Of a stretch of 64,000 nt of DNA, positions 20,476 through 30,845 are shown one piece after another; position 1 is the stretch's first letter, and every line of letters starts with the position of its first letter. The notes under the pieces were generated by a model. It was not told the origin of the DNA. It made no database searches and saw only the letters and a program-made list of their open reading frames with translations. The position numbers and the translations under genes were made by a program. Source of the DNA: Euphrasia confusa (taxonomy: Eukaryota; Streptophyta; Magnoliopsida; Lamiales; Orobanchaceae); contig OX940952.1 of the NCBI GenBank assembly GCA_954870475.1, positions 17,399,297-17,463,296 on the forward strand. Reading direction: 5' to 3'.

Positions 20476-22010
20476 TGTGACAATACGTTGTAGTGCGTCA
20501 AAAATCAAATAAATTAAACGAACTAGTTGCTAAAGCAACTCGCCCGAGTCGATCTCTCGAGGAACACTACTATCGGCGTAAAAGCGTTTATTTGTTTGCA
20601 ACTAAGGAAAGAAATGAAATAGCATAATGCAAAAGTTGATTTTTGGTTTTTGTAATTAATCTAAAATTAGCTAAATATTGAAGAGACGAGAAAGCGAGTA
20701 AGAAAGCGAATAAATTTGTTTTTAAATCAAAGGAAAATAAAGTAGGGTTTCGGGAATTTCAATTCTATACGTCGGATATGAATTCTATTTTATGAAATAG
20801 AACGAATACGTCCGTCACCGGTTGACATCAATTCAATATCGAAATTTAAATTCAAATCCTAGTAGGAAGAATCGATCAACCCTAACCCTAGGTAAGGAAT
20901 TTAGCTATTCATGATTTTAAATGAAGAACAATTAAAGTGTTGAAAAGGAGGATTCATGAAAATGATTTTCGGAAAATAAAAATAACTAAACAATTAATCG
21001 AACAAGGGATTGAAGAACGAGCAATGAAAAGAAATAAAGACTTACCAGATTAATAACCAATATCAAGCATAGGCACCCGTCGGAGGCTAATCCAACTTTT
21101 GCCGAGATTCGATTACAAGAAAAGATTCAAAACCAATGAACGAAACCTCGATGTTACGAGTTCCAAGAGCTCTCTCCCAAGTCAGAAAAATAAAGTGAAA
21201 AAGTGTGTCAAAACCTAGATTTAAAACCGTACTAATAGTATGCCAAAAACGGAAGTCAAACGCGGTCAAATCTGGACGAGGAGACGAAGCGAGCGCCTGG
21301 GGGCAGGAAGCGAGCGCCCGCGCTGGCCGGCAGGCGCCCGCTTGGCAGGGAGGCGGGCGCTTGGTGGAAAAAACTGGTTCTCTGAAAGTGGGGGCAGGCG
21401 GGCGCCTGAGGGTCAGGCGGGCGCCTGAGGGTCAGGCGGGCGCCTGGTGGCTGTCGCGGGCGGGCGCCTGGTGGCCGTCGCGGGCGGGCGCCTGGTGGTC
21501 AGGCGGACGCTTGGATGGCTGGGCCATGTAGAGGACTCCAAGGGCTTTCCGTAGAGGTATATATCATCTCCATAGGTGGTCTGATATGGGAGACCTAAGC
21601 TCTCCAAGTTCGCTGCGCATACACTCCGAGGCAGCTGCGTACTGGGCTGGAAACTCAAGGATTGCGACTTTATGATGGGGATCTATGATAATTAAAGAGA
21701 AGGGCCTCGTACACCTCTTCGAGAGCTTTGCAGCAAGGTATGGACCATGCATTTAGGTGGTCGGAGCTGGGAGAACTGAGCTCTCCAAGTTCGCAGCGCA
21801 ATCTCGGTCGTTTGTCGGCCAAATCACTTTTATCGATTTTAACTCGTTTTCTTTCTCTTTTCACATCGAACATGCTCATACACCTGCACACTCCACAAAA
21901 CATCAAACCTACCATAATTCATGAGAATGATGCACAATAATGACACAAAATGGCACGAGACGACACAAAACATCACAAGAAAAATGGCACAAAAACATAT
22001 AAATCAAGTA
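20476..22010. repeat. Repeat J: unclassified 1.5-kb repeat
   Basis: Unlike anything else in the window. Left part AT-rich (20500-21060), middle GC-rich array (21291-21515), right part with a direct repeat of about 45 bp (21567-21612 and 21751-21796, both with 'ctctccaagttcgc'). On the minus strand the right edge reads TGATGAG... and the left edge ends ...TGTCACA, so a solo LTR of a Ty3/gypsy-type element is possible, but no flanking duplication, primer site or ORF supports it. Confidence 0.4.
21291..21515. repeat. GGCGGGCGCC tandem array in repeat J
   Basis: Units of 19 bp (AGGCGGGCGCCTGAGGGTC and variants) near 21398, 21417 and 21436, then units of 23 bp with GCGGGCGGGCGCCTGGTGG near 21458 and 21481. 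Diverged copies lie at 21291-21360. The shared core GGCGGGCGCC is the same as in the B leader (5284-5550). Confidence 0.85.
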
Positions 22011-22838
22011 CTCATCAAATGAGTGATCGTACCTTATTGTCTATGAAAGGTCTGCATACATCAGATTCAGTCAATTCTAATACTTGTACGGATCTTATAT
22101 CTTATATCCAGAAAGGATTGCTTAGTCATGTTATCTTCCAAATTAGATTCTTAGGTCGGAAGGTCCACTCCTTCAACTTAATTGATCTTACAATCAAATT
22201 TCGACCTTTGAACTTCTTATTTGAATAAATATGACTTAGCATAAGAATCCACAAGTATAAATGATTTATTACAGAAATATCTCTTAAAAGTAAAACGAGT
22301 TATATACTACGGTTCGTTGCATCGTGGAAGACTCAGGACTCATCATTTATATATTGCTAGCTATTGTACCAGAATAGATAATATCATTATTTCTTCTTAT
22401 AACCATCAAATGATTAAAAGAAATAAAATATCCATTCATTAGAAATCCAGAACAAAGTTCTTTCTAAAATGAAAGGTACATAAAAGCAATAACTCAAAAT
22501 GAAATCCTATAAAATGTCCTCCACTGCAGCTGCTGCCTCCTCTACAGCATTGCCCATGTAGACTACGATCTTTTCTTTTCAAAGTCGCTAGGTTTCCTGG
22601 AACCTCTGCATTTGAAATGCACATACCGTCAGTGGTTCCATATCTACACACCAGGTTCCGATAGATAATACCACTGACTATGTTTTACGACTAAAGAAAA
22701 TTTCGTACTTTCTTTGAGAGGATAATCAGACTTCCAGTACCCAGACTGTTTGCATCGAGAACTCTTGCCTCTTGGCTTTCTCGTCCCATCTCGTGGTCCA
22801 AGTAATCTTAGAACCACTGGGTTTGTTTGCTTGCTTTT
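22011..22838 (-). pseudogene. Element I gag-protease-integrase relic (left piece)
   Basis: Minus-strand copia DNA collinear with F 55760-56580: integrase start (22011-22200), linker, protease (about 22450-22640), then the zinc-knuckle region (about 22680-22770). Broken by stops and small gaps. It ends at the target duplication of E (22839-22843). Confidence 0.8.
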
Positions 22839-22843
22839 GCTTT
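22839..22843. other. Target site duplication of element E, left copy
   Basis: GCTTT, matching GCTTT at 63653-63657. Confidence 0.88.
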
Positions 22844-23879
22844 TGTTAGTGTGTAGTTCTTCCTAGTTCAACATAGAACCACGTTGTTCTTGTTTGAACT
22901 ACGTTGAACTATACACTTTGTTTTGTAGTAACTTCATGTTTTATGTTTGTATGTTTTCCTTTCATTAATTCATACAACTCTGCTAGGTCTACATAGAACG
23001 AGCTGGTTAAACTGTGGAATTAACAAGCGACTCAACGCGTGACCACGGTTCAACAGCATGGAGCAGGCAGACTTGGCCATTACAAACAACATGGAGTTGC
23101 ATCAGTGTGTCAGCATGGAACGAGCTATTCTATCAACGTGGTTCAACGTGGATCAGAGAGAATTGCGAGTTTATCAACGCACTTCAAATCAGAGAGTTCA
23201 AGGCTTACCGTGAAGACCTTGAATCAGAGTTAACACCTTGACGGACGCGGTGCAAGCATAGCTATACATACAGCTGGACGAATGACTGCTAAGGAATGAA
23301 GCCAGCTATGGGTACGACTAGAAGACTTCGCTAGAAGAATTGTAGTCCAATGAAATACGTCAAGTATACCAGCTTTGCCCGCCACAAGCTTGAAGCACGA
23401 AGACACGCTAGTGTGGCAGTGCGTAGAGTTGGGTTCGTCAAGCACGGAAAAATGGAATCTCGAATATTCCATGAAGATGCTTTGGGCTCGGCCCATTAAG
23501 CGTGAATTCCGGAAACCCTATTTCTCGACACCTATAAATAGCGGGTTGTTGGAATTCACTATTCACGAATTGATTAGACATTTTCTAGAGAGAGAAAATT
23601 TGTAGACCGAGAGACTTCGCTAGAAAGCTCCGGTTCTATTGTCAGTTTAGTCTTTGTAGTACGAGTCGCTAGATTAGTTCTACATAGACTTTGTTTTTGG
23701 TCGTGTTGACCTTTCTACAAGATTCGCTAGAATTTTGTAGATGTGTTTGTAAGTGGTTCCACCCTTTACAAGTTATACAAAAGAGTTTTTCTTTAGAATC
23801 TCAAATTGTGTTAAGTGTTTGTACTCTACCCTTTACAATCCAGTTCTAGGTAGAACCAAGTACAAAATACACAATTTCA
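22844..23879 (+). repeat. Element E 5' LTR
   Basis: 1036 bp. Starts with an inverted repeat (TAGTTCAAC at about 22863, GTTGAACTA at about 22903) and carries several related GTTCAAC/CCACGTTG palindromic words, as described for Sirevirus LTR regulatory regions. TATA box TATAAATA at 23533-23540. Ends ATTTCA. Confidence 0.95.
23533..23540 (+). promoter_or_regulatory. Element E LTR TATA box
   Basis: TATAAATA in ACACCTATAAATAGCGGG; its copy in the 3' LTR is at 63306-63313. Confidence 0.8.
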
Positions 23880-23881
23880 AT

Positions 23882-23893
23882 TGGTATCAGAGC
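23882..23893 (+). other. Element E primer binding site
   Basis: TGGTATCAGAGC (initiator tRNA-Met), two bases after the LTR. Confidence 0.93.
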
Positions 23894-23935
23894 AAGTGCA
23901 CCATCTTTGGTGTGGTCCTAGGAAGAGATTCTACA

Positions 23936-26900
23936 ATGGAGTCATTCACCGTTGTCAAGCCCGTCATTCTCATCTCTACGAACTACTCCTACTGGAAGAG
24001 CAAGACAAGGTTGAAGCTGAAGAACGTGGACTCACGCGTTTGGGGAGTTGTGCTAAATGGATGGCAACCACCAACCATAGTGGACAAGGATAACGACACG
24101 GTCCCGAAGGATGAATCTACATGGACCACGGCCGAACATGAAGCCGCCACCTTCAACTCAAAGGCCATACATATTATTACTGATCTCATCGATGTCCACA
24201 TGTTCTCTGTGGTGAGGCATCTCACTTCGGCCAAGCATGTGTGGGACACCTTGGAGCGGATGTGCGAAGGAAGTGACAGCATCAAGAGGTCCAAGATCAG
24301 AGGTCTTACTACTACCTTCCATCGGCTCGAAATGAGGGAAGATGAAGACCTTGATTCATTCTTCAATAAAATCATGGCTATCGTAAGCGAATGCCAAGAA
24401 CTTGGAGATCCTATTCCTCCACCGCTCATTTGCACCAAGGTTCTACGAGGTGTGACGGAGAAGTTCAGCGTCAAGGTTACCACAATGGAGGACACGAAGC
24501 TTGGTCTATCGGGCGACTACAACGAAATCATGAGCCATTTGAAGAATTATGAGTTGAACCAAAAGTTGAAGGACAAATCTTACTCTATGACTCCATTTGA
24601 GAACTCCATGAAGGCTCTCTCTATCTCTCAGAATGCCTCTAGCTCTACCCCCAACAGGGCTGGCTCTACCCACTCTCCTCACACTACTGAGAGTAATGCT
24701 TTCCTTGCTGAAGACTCCGATGATGAGAGTGAAGCTCTCTCTCTTCTTGACTCTCCAAATCTGGACAAGTTCATCGCCATTCAAGATGCCGTGAGTTACC
24801 TTGTTCGTCAATACATTAAGAGGAAGAGGAGATTCAAGCAATTTCGAAATCAGAGGACTCCTGGAAATTCTTTCTCCACTCCACCCGCCACCAACCGCAG
24901 TGGGTACACCCCAAGTCGGAAGTTCGTTAGTGGCGCCCCTAGCAAGGACATGTCCAATATCAAGTGCTTTGAGTGCAAGGGGATGGGCCATGTGAAGAAT
25001 GAATGCCCTAACTTGCATCGGAAGAACAACATGGATGTGAGTTACTTGGTATTTGATGGAGATGATGCTTTGTACTCCTCCGAGGAAGACAAAGGGAAGA
25101 TGGTGGAGCCAAATGAGGTCAACGCACTTCTGAGTGCCATTGATGATGAAAGCGATGAGGAGTATGAGGTAGATGAAGATGACCTGGCTACTCATGACAA
25201 TATCTTTTGCTATACCTCTGTGGTTGCAGGTACTACTGAGAAAGGTGCTAGTTCTACCCCCAGAACTCTGGCTGGGGGCATGACAAAGAAGGAAGCTGAG
25301 TCTACCCTCGATTCTGAGAGGGTGAGCAAGAGGGAGTTCGAGATCGTGAAGCTGGAGCTGGAAAGGGCATTGAAGAAAGCGAGCGAGCTGGAAGCCATTG
25401 TGAATAAGGAAGATACGGATAAAGACTTCCTGAGGGACTCTCTTGCTAAAATGGAAGAAGGCTATGCTATGCGCACCAAGGAGCTCTACCAAGTGAAAGA
25501 CAAACTAGATGTTGCTAATTGTCTCTTTCAAAAGCTTAATACTGGCACTTCCAAGCTTGATAACATGTTGAACTGTGTTAACACCAAGCACTTTGGGCTT
25601 GGATTTAAGGAAACTTTTGATTCTGTCTACTCCGATTCTCCCTATGTCTGTCCAAAATTTGTGCATGGTAGAGATAAAACTATCACTAAATATAATGAGG
25701 CCAAGCCAAAGGATACTAATACATCCAAAGGTAATGTGGCTTCTACATCCAATGTGAAAATTCTCAAATGTACCTCAACTTCTTTTTCCCTAAATGCTTC
25801 AATGTCCTCGGTGACACCGGTCTCTACCTCTGCTCTACCCGTGAGCAAATCTGGATCTACCCATGACAAGAAAACTTTTAAACGGAATGTCTCCAGTCGA
25901 TCTAAGTTACTCATCTCAACAACTAAACCAATCTTGAAACGTCGACCTCCCGGTGCTACCCCTTTATCTAACCCTGCCAAGGGCATGACCACTCATAAAA
26001 GGAAGACTCCGTCTACCTACTACAAGCGAGTCTATGTGTGCCACTATTGCGGGATGAAAGGGCACATCAAACCTTATTGCTACAAGCGCACCGAAGATTT
26101 AAGTTCTCGTACTATGGCCAAGCACTCGCATGACAAGGCCAATCAGGTCTGGAGAATTAAAGCTGTTCTACCCACAGCAACAAACATTAAGCCAAAGCAA
26201 GTATGGAGAAGAAAGCAAGAGGTGACATGTAATGTTGCATTCACCGTGGCCAAGGGCACGACAAAGGAGACTTGGTATTTCGACAGTGGGTGTTCTCGGC
26301 ATATGACAGGAACTAAAGACTCTATGGTCGATTTTGTTCCTCACTCCGGTGGACCCGTCACTTATGGAGGTGGAGCAAAAGGGAGTATAATTGGAAGTGG
26401 AACATTAAATGTGAAGGGTCTACCCGCGCTCAAGAACGTTCTCTTGGTGGATGGGCTATGTGCTAATCTCATAAGCATTAGCCAACTTTGTGATGATGAA
26501 CTTAACGTCAAATTCAATAAGGAGAACTGTGAAGTGTACAACGTTAAGGGGGAGTGCATTCTCACAGCTGCTCATGCGAAGAACAACTGTTACGCTATCA
26601 ATGAATCTTTCCTAAGTGCCTCTACCCATGACGAGATAGATATCTGGCATCAAAGGCTTGGTCATACCAGCCTCCGGAACCTTGAGAAGTTAGTTCAAAT
26701 AAAGGCTGTCAGAGGCATAGATAGCTTGCCCAAGATTGACAAGAGAGTATGTGGTGAATGTCAGATGGGTAAACAAACTCGAGCTCCTCATCCTGCTATC
26801 TCTACCCATAACCGCACTACAGAATGCTTTGAGCTACTACACATGGATCTCATGGGGCCCATGGAAGTGCAGAGTTTGGGACACAAGTGGTATACTCTTG

Positions 26901-27859
26901 TTATTGTTGATGACTTCTCGAGGTACACTTGGGTAAATTTTCTTGGAACCAAGGACGATGCTTTTGAAGCCTTCCGGTCCCTAGCCCATAGAATTCGCAC
27001 TACCCATGCCAAACGAGTCCAACGTATAAGAAGTGACCATGGAGGTGAATTCCAAAACGGGGCATTCGTTGAATATTGCACTCGTAAGGGGATTCACCAT
27101 GAATTCTCTGCACCAAAGACTCCACAACAAAATGGGATCGTAGAGAGGAAGAATAGGACTCTACAAGAAATGGCACGAGTAATGTTGGTGGCTGCGGGTA
27201 TGGCCAAGGGTTTTTGGGCAGAAGCCTTGAGTTCGGCTTGCTACGTTGTAAATCGAATAAGTATTCGTGCCGGCACTCAATGTACGGCGTACGAGTTGTT
27301 AACTTCCAAGAAACCAAATGTGGCTCATCTTCGCGTGTATGGGTGCATTTGCTACATTTTGAATGACAGGGATGCCTTGAAGAAGTTTGATTCTAGGTCG
27401 GACAAAGCTATTTTTGTTGGTTACTCTCTTAATAGTCATGCTTATCGGGTGTTCAACTTGCGTACGAAGACCGTGCAAGAGTCGACTAACATCAAGTTCG
27501 ATGAACTTCATTTCCATGAGAGTCCAACCAACTCTAACCCTGTCCTACCCTTAGCAGAAGTATTGGTTGAGGGGGAGGTAGAGCAGGGTATTGGGTCTTC
27601 CATGCCACCAAATGGTCATGGTCATTCTACTCCCCACAACTCCTGTGACTCTGTCCCCTCAGAAAGGGATGATGAAGGCTTGAATCCTAGTTCGTCTAAC
27701 CCTGCTATGGGTACCACTGGAGCTTCTACCTCTACCGGAGTACCGAATTCGGGTCCTCCCGCATATATTCGAAAGAGACACCCAAACCAACAAATAATTG
27801 GTGATCTCAATCAACGTGTTTACTCGTTCTACCTGCGCTACCGACACCTTGCCCGCTAG
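23936..27859 (+). CDS. Element E Gag, protease and integrase
   Basis: About 1307 codons from MESFTVVKPVILIS (43 bp after the primer site; the frame is open further upstream, but that is LTR). Approximate residues: Gag core 1-230; CCHC CFECKGMGHVKNEC at 344; acidic stretch and coiled coil at 460-570; second CCHC CHYCGMKGHIKPYC at 702; protease WYFDSGCSRHMTG at 780; pre-integrase WHQRLGHTSLRNLEKL at 903; integrase acids in HMDLMGP (968), RSDHGGEF (1032) and NGIVERKNRT (1062). The frame runs off at HPNQQIIGDLNQRV, where a frameshift near 27815-27825 separates it from RT. The two-knuckle, coiled-coil Gag is typical of Sireviruses. Confidence 0.92.
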   Translation: MESFTVVKPVILISTNYSYWKSKTRLKLKNVDSRVWGVVLNGWQPPTIVDKDNDTVPKDESTWTTAEHEAATFNSKAIHIITDLIDVHMFSVVRHLTSAKHVWDTLERMCEGSDSIKRSKIRGLTTTFHRLEMREDEDLDSFFNKIMAIVSECQELGDPIPPPLICTKVLRGVTEKFSVKVTTMEDTKLGLSGDYNEIMSHLKNYELNQKLKDKSYSMTPFENSMKALSISQNASSSTPNRAGSTHSPHTTESNAFLAEDSDDESEALSLLDSPNLDKFIAIQDAVSYLVRQYIKRKRRFKQFRNQRTPGNSFSTPPATNRSGYTPSRKFVSGAPSKDMSNIKCFECKGMGHVKNECPNLHRKNNMDVSYLVFDGDDALYSSEEDKGKMVEPNEVNALLSAIDDESDEEYEVDEDDLATHDNIFCYTSVVAGTTEKGASSTPRTLAGGMTKKEAESTLDSERVSKREFEIVKLELERALKKASELEAIVNKEDTDKDFLRDSLAKMEEGYAMRTKELYQVKDKLDVANCLFQKLNTGTSKLDNMLNCVNTKHFGLGFKETFDSVYSDSPYVCPKFVHGRDKTITKYNEAKPKDTNTSKGNVASTSNVKILKCTSTSFSLNASMSSVTPVSTSALPVSKSGSTHDKKTFKRNVSSRSKLLISTTKPILKRRPPGATPLSNPAKGMTTHKRKTPSTYYKRVYVCHYCGMKGHIKPYCYKRTEDLSSRTMAKHSHDKANQVWRIKAVLPTATNIKPKQVWRRKQEVTCNVAFTVAKGTTKETWYFDSGCSRHMTGTKDSMVDFVPHSGGPVTYGGGAKGSIIGSGTLNVKGLPALKNVLLVDGLCANLISISQLCDDELNVKFNKENCEVYNVKGECILTAAHAKNNCYAINESFLSASTHDEIDIWHQRLGHTSLRNLEKLVQIKAVRGIDSLPKIDKRVCGECQMGKQTRAPHPAISTHNRTTECFELLHMDLMGPMEVQSLGHKWYTLVIVDDFSRYTWVNFLGTKDDAFEAFRSLAHRIRTTHAKRVQRIRSDHGGEFQNGAFVEYCTRKGIHHEFSAPKTPQQNGIVERKNRTLQEMARVMLVAAGMAKGFWAEALSSACYVVNRISIRAGTQCTAYELLTSKKPNVAHLRVYGCICYILNDRDALKKFDSRSDKAIFVGYSLNSHAYRVFNLRTKTVQESTNIKFDELHFHESPTNSNPVLPLAEVLVEGEVEQGIGSSMPPNGHGHSTPHNSCDSVPSERDDEGLNPSSSNPAMGTTGASTSTGVPNSGPPAYIRKRHPNQQIIGDLNQRVYSFYLRYRHLAR

Positions 27860-28411
27860 CTATCCTAATACATTCTCTAACTTGGCTCTTCTATCTCCGG
27901 ACGTGGGCATAATGAGCTTTGTCTCCGAAATTGAACCCAAAAACATAAAGGAAGCTATTCTTGATGATTTTTGGATTGCGGCTATGCAGGAAGAACTACA
28001 TGAGTTTGAAAGGAATAAGGTGTGGTCTTTGGTCCCAAGACCAAAGGGTGTAAATGTTATTGGTACCAAGTGGATCTACAAGAATAAAACCAATGAATTC
28101 AATCAAATAGTGCGCAACAAGGCGCGACTGGTTGCTCAAGGGTACACCCAAGTTGAAGGAATAGACTTTGAAGACACTTTTGCTCCTGTGGCACGCATAG
28201 AGTCCATCCGGTTACTCATTGCTGTGGCGTGCTACAAAAATATTCCGTTACGACAGATGGATGTGAAGGCGGCCTTCTTGAATGGAGTGTTGGATGAGGA
28301 AGCGTATGTTGAACAACCTAAGGGGTTTGTGGACCCTCACAAGCCGGACCATGTCTACCTTCTTCACAAGGCCCTCTATGGATTGAAACAAGCACCTCGT
28401 GCTTGGTATAG
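27818..28411 (+). pseudogene. Element E reverse transcriptase, N-terminal part (frameshifted)
   Basis: Second frame: FVSEIEPKNIKEAI, VIGTKWIYKNKTN, ARLVAQGYTQVEGIDFEDTF, LRQMDVKAAFLNG (first catalytic Asp), ALYGLKQAPRAWY. It ends where bases are lost at about 28408-28414, so the following block is in a third frame. No stop other than that caused by the shift. Confidence 0.9.
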
Positions 28412-29455
28412 CCTCTCACAGACTTTCTTTTGAAATTTGGGTTTACACGTGGCACTGCCGACACCACTCTCTTCATCAAAATCGTCAAGAATGAAATGCT
28501 AATTGCTCAGATCTATGTGGATGACATTGTGTTTGGTGCTACCCATGACCGCTTGGTTAAAGAATTTTCAGATGCCATGGCTTCCTCTTTTCAAATGAGC
28601 TTGGAGGGGGAGCTAAGTCACTTTCTTGGGCTTCAAATCTCTCAACGACCGGATGGTATGTTCGTTTCTCAAACTAAGTATGCTATCAACATGCTCAAGA
28701 AGTTTGATATGGCGGATGCTAAACCTATGAAGACTCCTATTGCTACCACTGACAAGCTGAGTAGAGCTGAGAAAAGCAAAGATGTTGATATATCTACATA
28801 CAGATCTCTTATTGGTAGCCTGCTCTATCTCACAGCTACTCGGCCGGACATCATGTATAGTGTGTGCCTCTGTGCCCGCTACCAAGCTCAACCAAAGGAA
28901 GAACATCTTATTGCTGTGAAGCGTATCCTTCGATATGTGGCCGGGTCTACGAACCTTGGTCTATGGTACACTAAAGATACTTCTTCTTATCTTGTTGGTT
29001 TTGCAGATGCTGATTGGGCCGGTGATAATGATGAACGGAAGAGTACTAGTGGTGGGTGCTGCTTTCTAGGAAACAACCTTGTGTCTTGGCATAGCAAGAA
29101 GCAAAATTGCATTGCTCTATCCACCGCCGAATCCGAGTATGTGGCTGCCGGGAGTTGTTGTACCCAAATGCTATGGCTTCAACAAATGCTTGCCGACTAT
29201 CATATTCAAAGCACGCCCCTAACCTTGTTTTGTGACAACCAAAGTGCTATAAAGATAAGTCAGAATCCGGTACAACATTCAAAGACCAAGCATATTGATA
29301 TACGACATCACTTCATTCGAGACTTGGTAGAACGGGGTAAGGTGGTAATGGAACATGTCCCTACGGAGAAACAACTCTCAGACTTCTTCACAAAACCACT
29401 TGCTTCGGAAAGATTTTTGTTCCTTCGGAAGTCTCTCTGCATGGGTGCCTTTTGA
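28412..29455 (+). pseudogene. Element E reverse transcriptase C-terminus and RNase H (third frame)
   Basis: Begins LTDFLLKFGFTRGTAD. RT catalytic motif IYVDDIVFG near 28515; thumb with LSHFLGLQIS; RNase H with DADWAGDNDERKSTSG (about 29005), STAESEYVAAGS (about 29120) and LFCDNQSAIKIS (about 29225). The stop at 29453-29455 follows FLRKSLCMGAF, a normal copia Pol end. Two shifts in an element with near-identical LTRs mean that loss of Pol is recent, or that E moved with foreign Pol. Confidence 0.9.
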
Positions 29456-30845
29456 AAGGTAGTAGGCCGCAAATGGCTACCTCTACCCACAGCTGTTTAT
29501 TTTGTCAATGGATCCATGAGGTAGAGCAAGGTGAGGTTAGTTGTTGACGGATGCAAAGTGACGTAGTATTTGGACATACTGTTCTTTAAATACTTACATA
29601 AGCTATTCATTGGAGTGAACTTTGTTTGCTCTATGTCTAGCAGGAAAAGTCGGCCTTAAGATTTCCTCGATGGATCGGGTCTTGACTGACTTGGTCTTCG
29701 GGCAAATGCAAAAGACATGGCCTTATACATATAATGATGAAAACACAAAAAAATATATATGGAAACATCATTCTATAACACCTATCACTGATTGGGTCAT
29801 AATAGGCCTGATCTATGCCCAAAAAGCAAGTGAAATGGTCGTGGTTACACGCTGAACTGGCCAAAATAGCAATACCGTCCATAAAGCTCTGTCACTCTAC
29901 CTCCAATATCTCTACTTAATGTTCTTTCCAGCGATTTTGATCCACTGTGTGGTGGTACGTATGTCCACGTTGTGTATGCCTGTTATGCCTTTAACTGTAT
30001 TTCGTGTTCTACAAATTTGCAGAATACTCCTGATCTACGAAGCAAGGCTGCTCTTCCTTGAAGTGCTTCTTTAGGCTTTGTTGGACAAGATTTTTTTAAG
30101 TGAACTTGAAATCTGGGTAATTCAACGTAGGGCTGTGTGTAATAGCCCCTGCTCTACGTGTGTTACTTTGAGTATTCATGAAAGTCGTTCCTGTCCTACG
30201 TGTTACTCTTTGCTTGTTGTGCTGTTTGCTGATTTTACATTATAAGTATCGTTGTTCTACCCATATTCTTTTTTATAGGGCGTGCTATCCCTTGAAAATC
30301 TGGTGCTGATAATACGTTGTGCTCCGTAGCCTGTACACACTCTCTGGCAGTCCATGCCTCCCTGCTGCGCGCTTCACCACATGCCTTTAACCAGCTTGTC
30401 CACTGCTCATCTCCTGCATTCAACTGGGTTAATTCTTAACTTTTTTTTCTAAGTCTCTTTACTACACGTGATGTATTTGCTGTTGTTCGTTGGATCGCTT
30501 GTTTCTCTTCTCTGTAGCTACGATGAGATGGTTTGTTTGTTCCACGCACCTCAAGCGCTCTATGCTCACTCGTCCGCGCGCTACCACTTGGATTTTGATT
30601 TTACCCTCTACGCAGAACAGGCCACTGGACACGTGGCGCATCCTACGCCACAGAATTTGAACCGCTTCGGTTGCACTATAAATACCCCTCTTGGTCAAAC
30701 ACATAGTGCACCTTCTACTGCGTGTTTTAGAGAGAGAATCCTTATTTTCTTGCTGTTCTTATCTTCTACGTATAACCTCATAACATCTACTCCCATTTTT
30801 AGTCTTTACTCTACGCAGGAATCTCTTTCTCACCGTTCAACTACA
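29456..30845 (+). other. Element E spacer between pol and third ORF
   Basis: 1.39 kb without a recognisable gene. Rich in TCTAC and CTACG words. The last 220 bp look like a promoter (separate entry). ORFs readable in it are short and lack protein features. Confidence 0.75.
30630..30684 (+). promoter_or_regulatory. Putative internal promoter of the element E third ORF
   Basis: G-box CACGTG at 30630-30635 (GGACACGTGGCGC) and TATA box TATAAATA at 30677-30684 (GCACTATAAATACCCC), 162 bp before the ATG at 30846. Spacing and words fit a plant RNA polymerase II core promoter. It is inside the element and separate from the LTR promoter, so the third ORF may have its own mRNA. Sequence evidence only. 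Confidence 0.55.

Noticed and set aside
20476..22017. Annotating repeat J as a solo Ty3/gypsy LTR
   Set aside because: The TGATGAG...TGTCACA edges on the minus strand are suggestive, but there is no target duplication and part of the right edge matches copia I, so the class stays open.
23882..23893. tRNA-like sequence
   Set aside because: Only the 12-base primer binding site complementary to initiator tRNA-Met. No cloverleaf or tRNA gene is present here or at the other primer sites.
24506..25492. Long antisense ORF of 328 codons opposite the E gag
   Set aside because: Shadow of the gag-pol coding strand; no domain and no promoter.
30468..30845. Upstream extension of the E third ORF to 30468 (hydrophobic start LLLFVGSLVSLL, signal-peptide-like)
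   Set aside because: The extension covers a G-box/TATA promoter and does not resemble the G third ORF. The ATG at 30846 is better placed.
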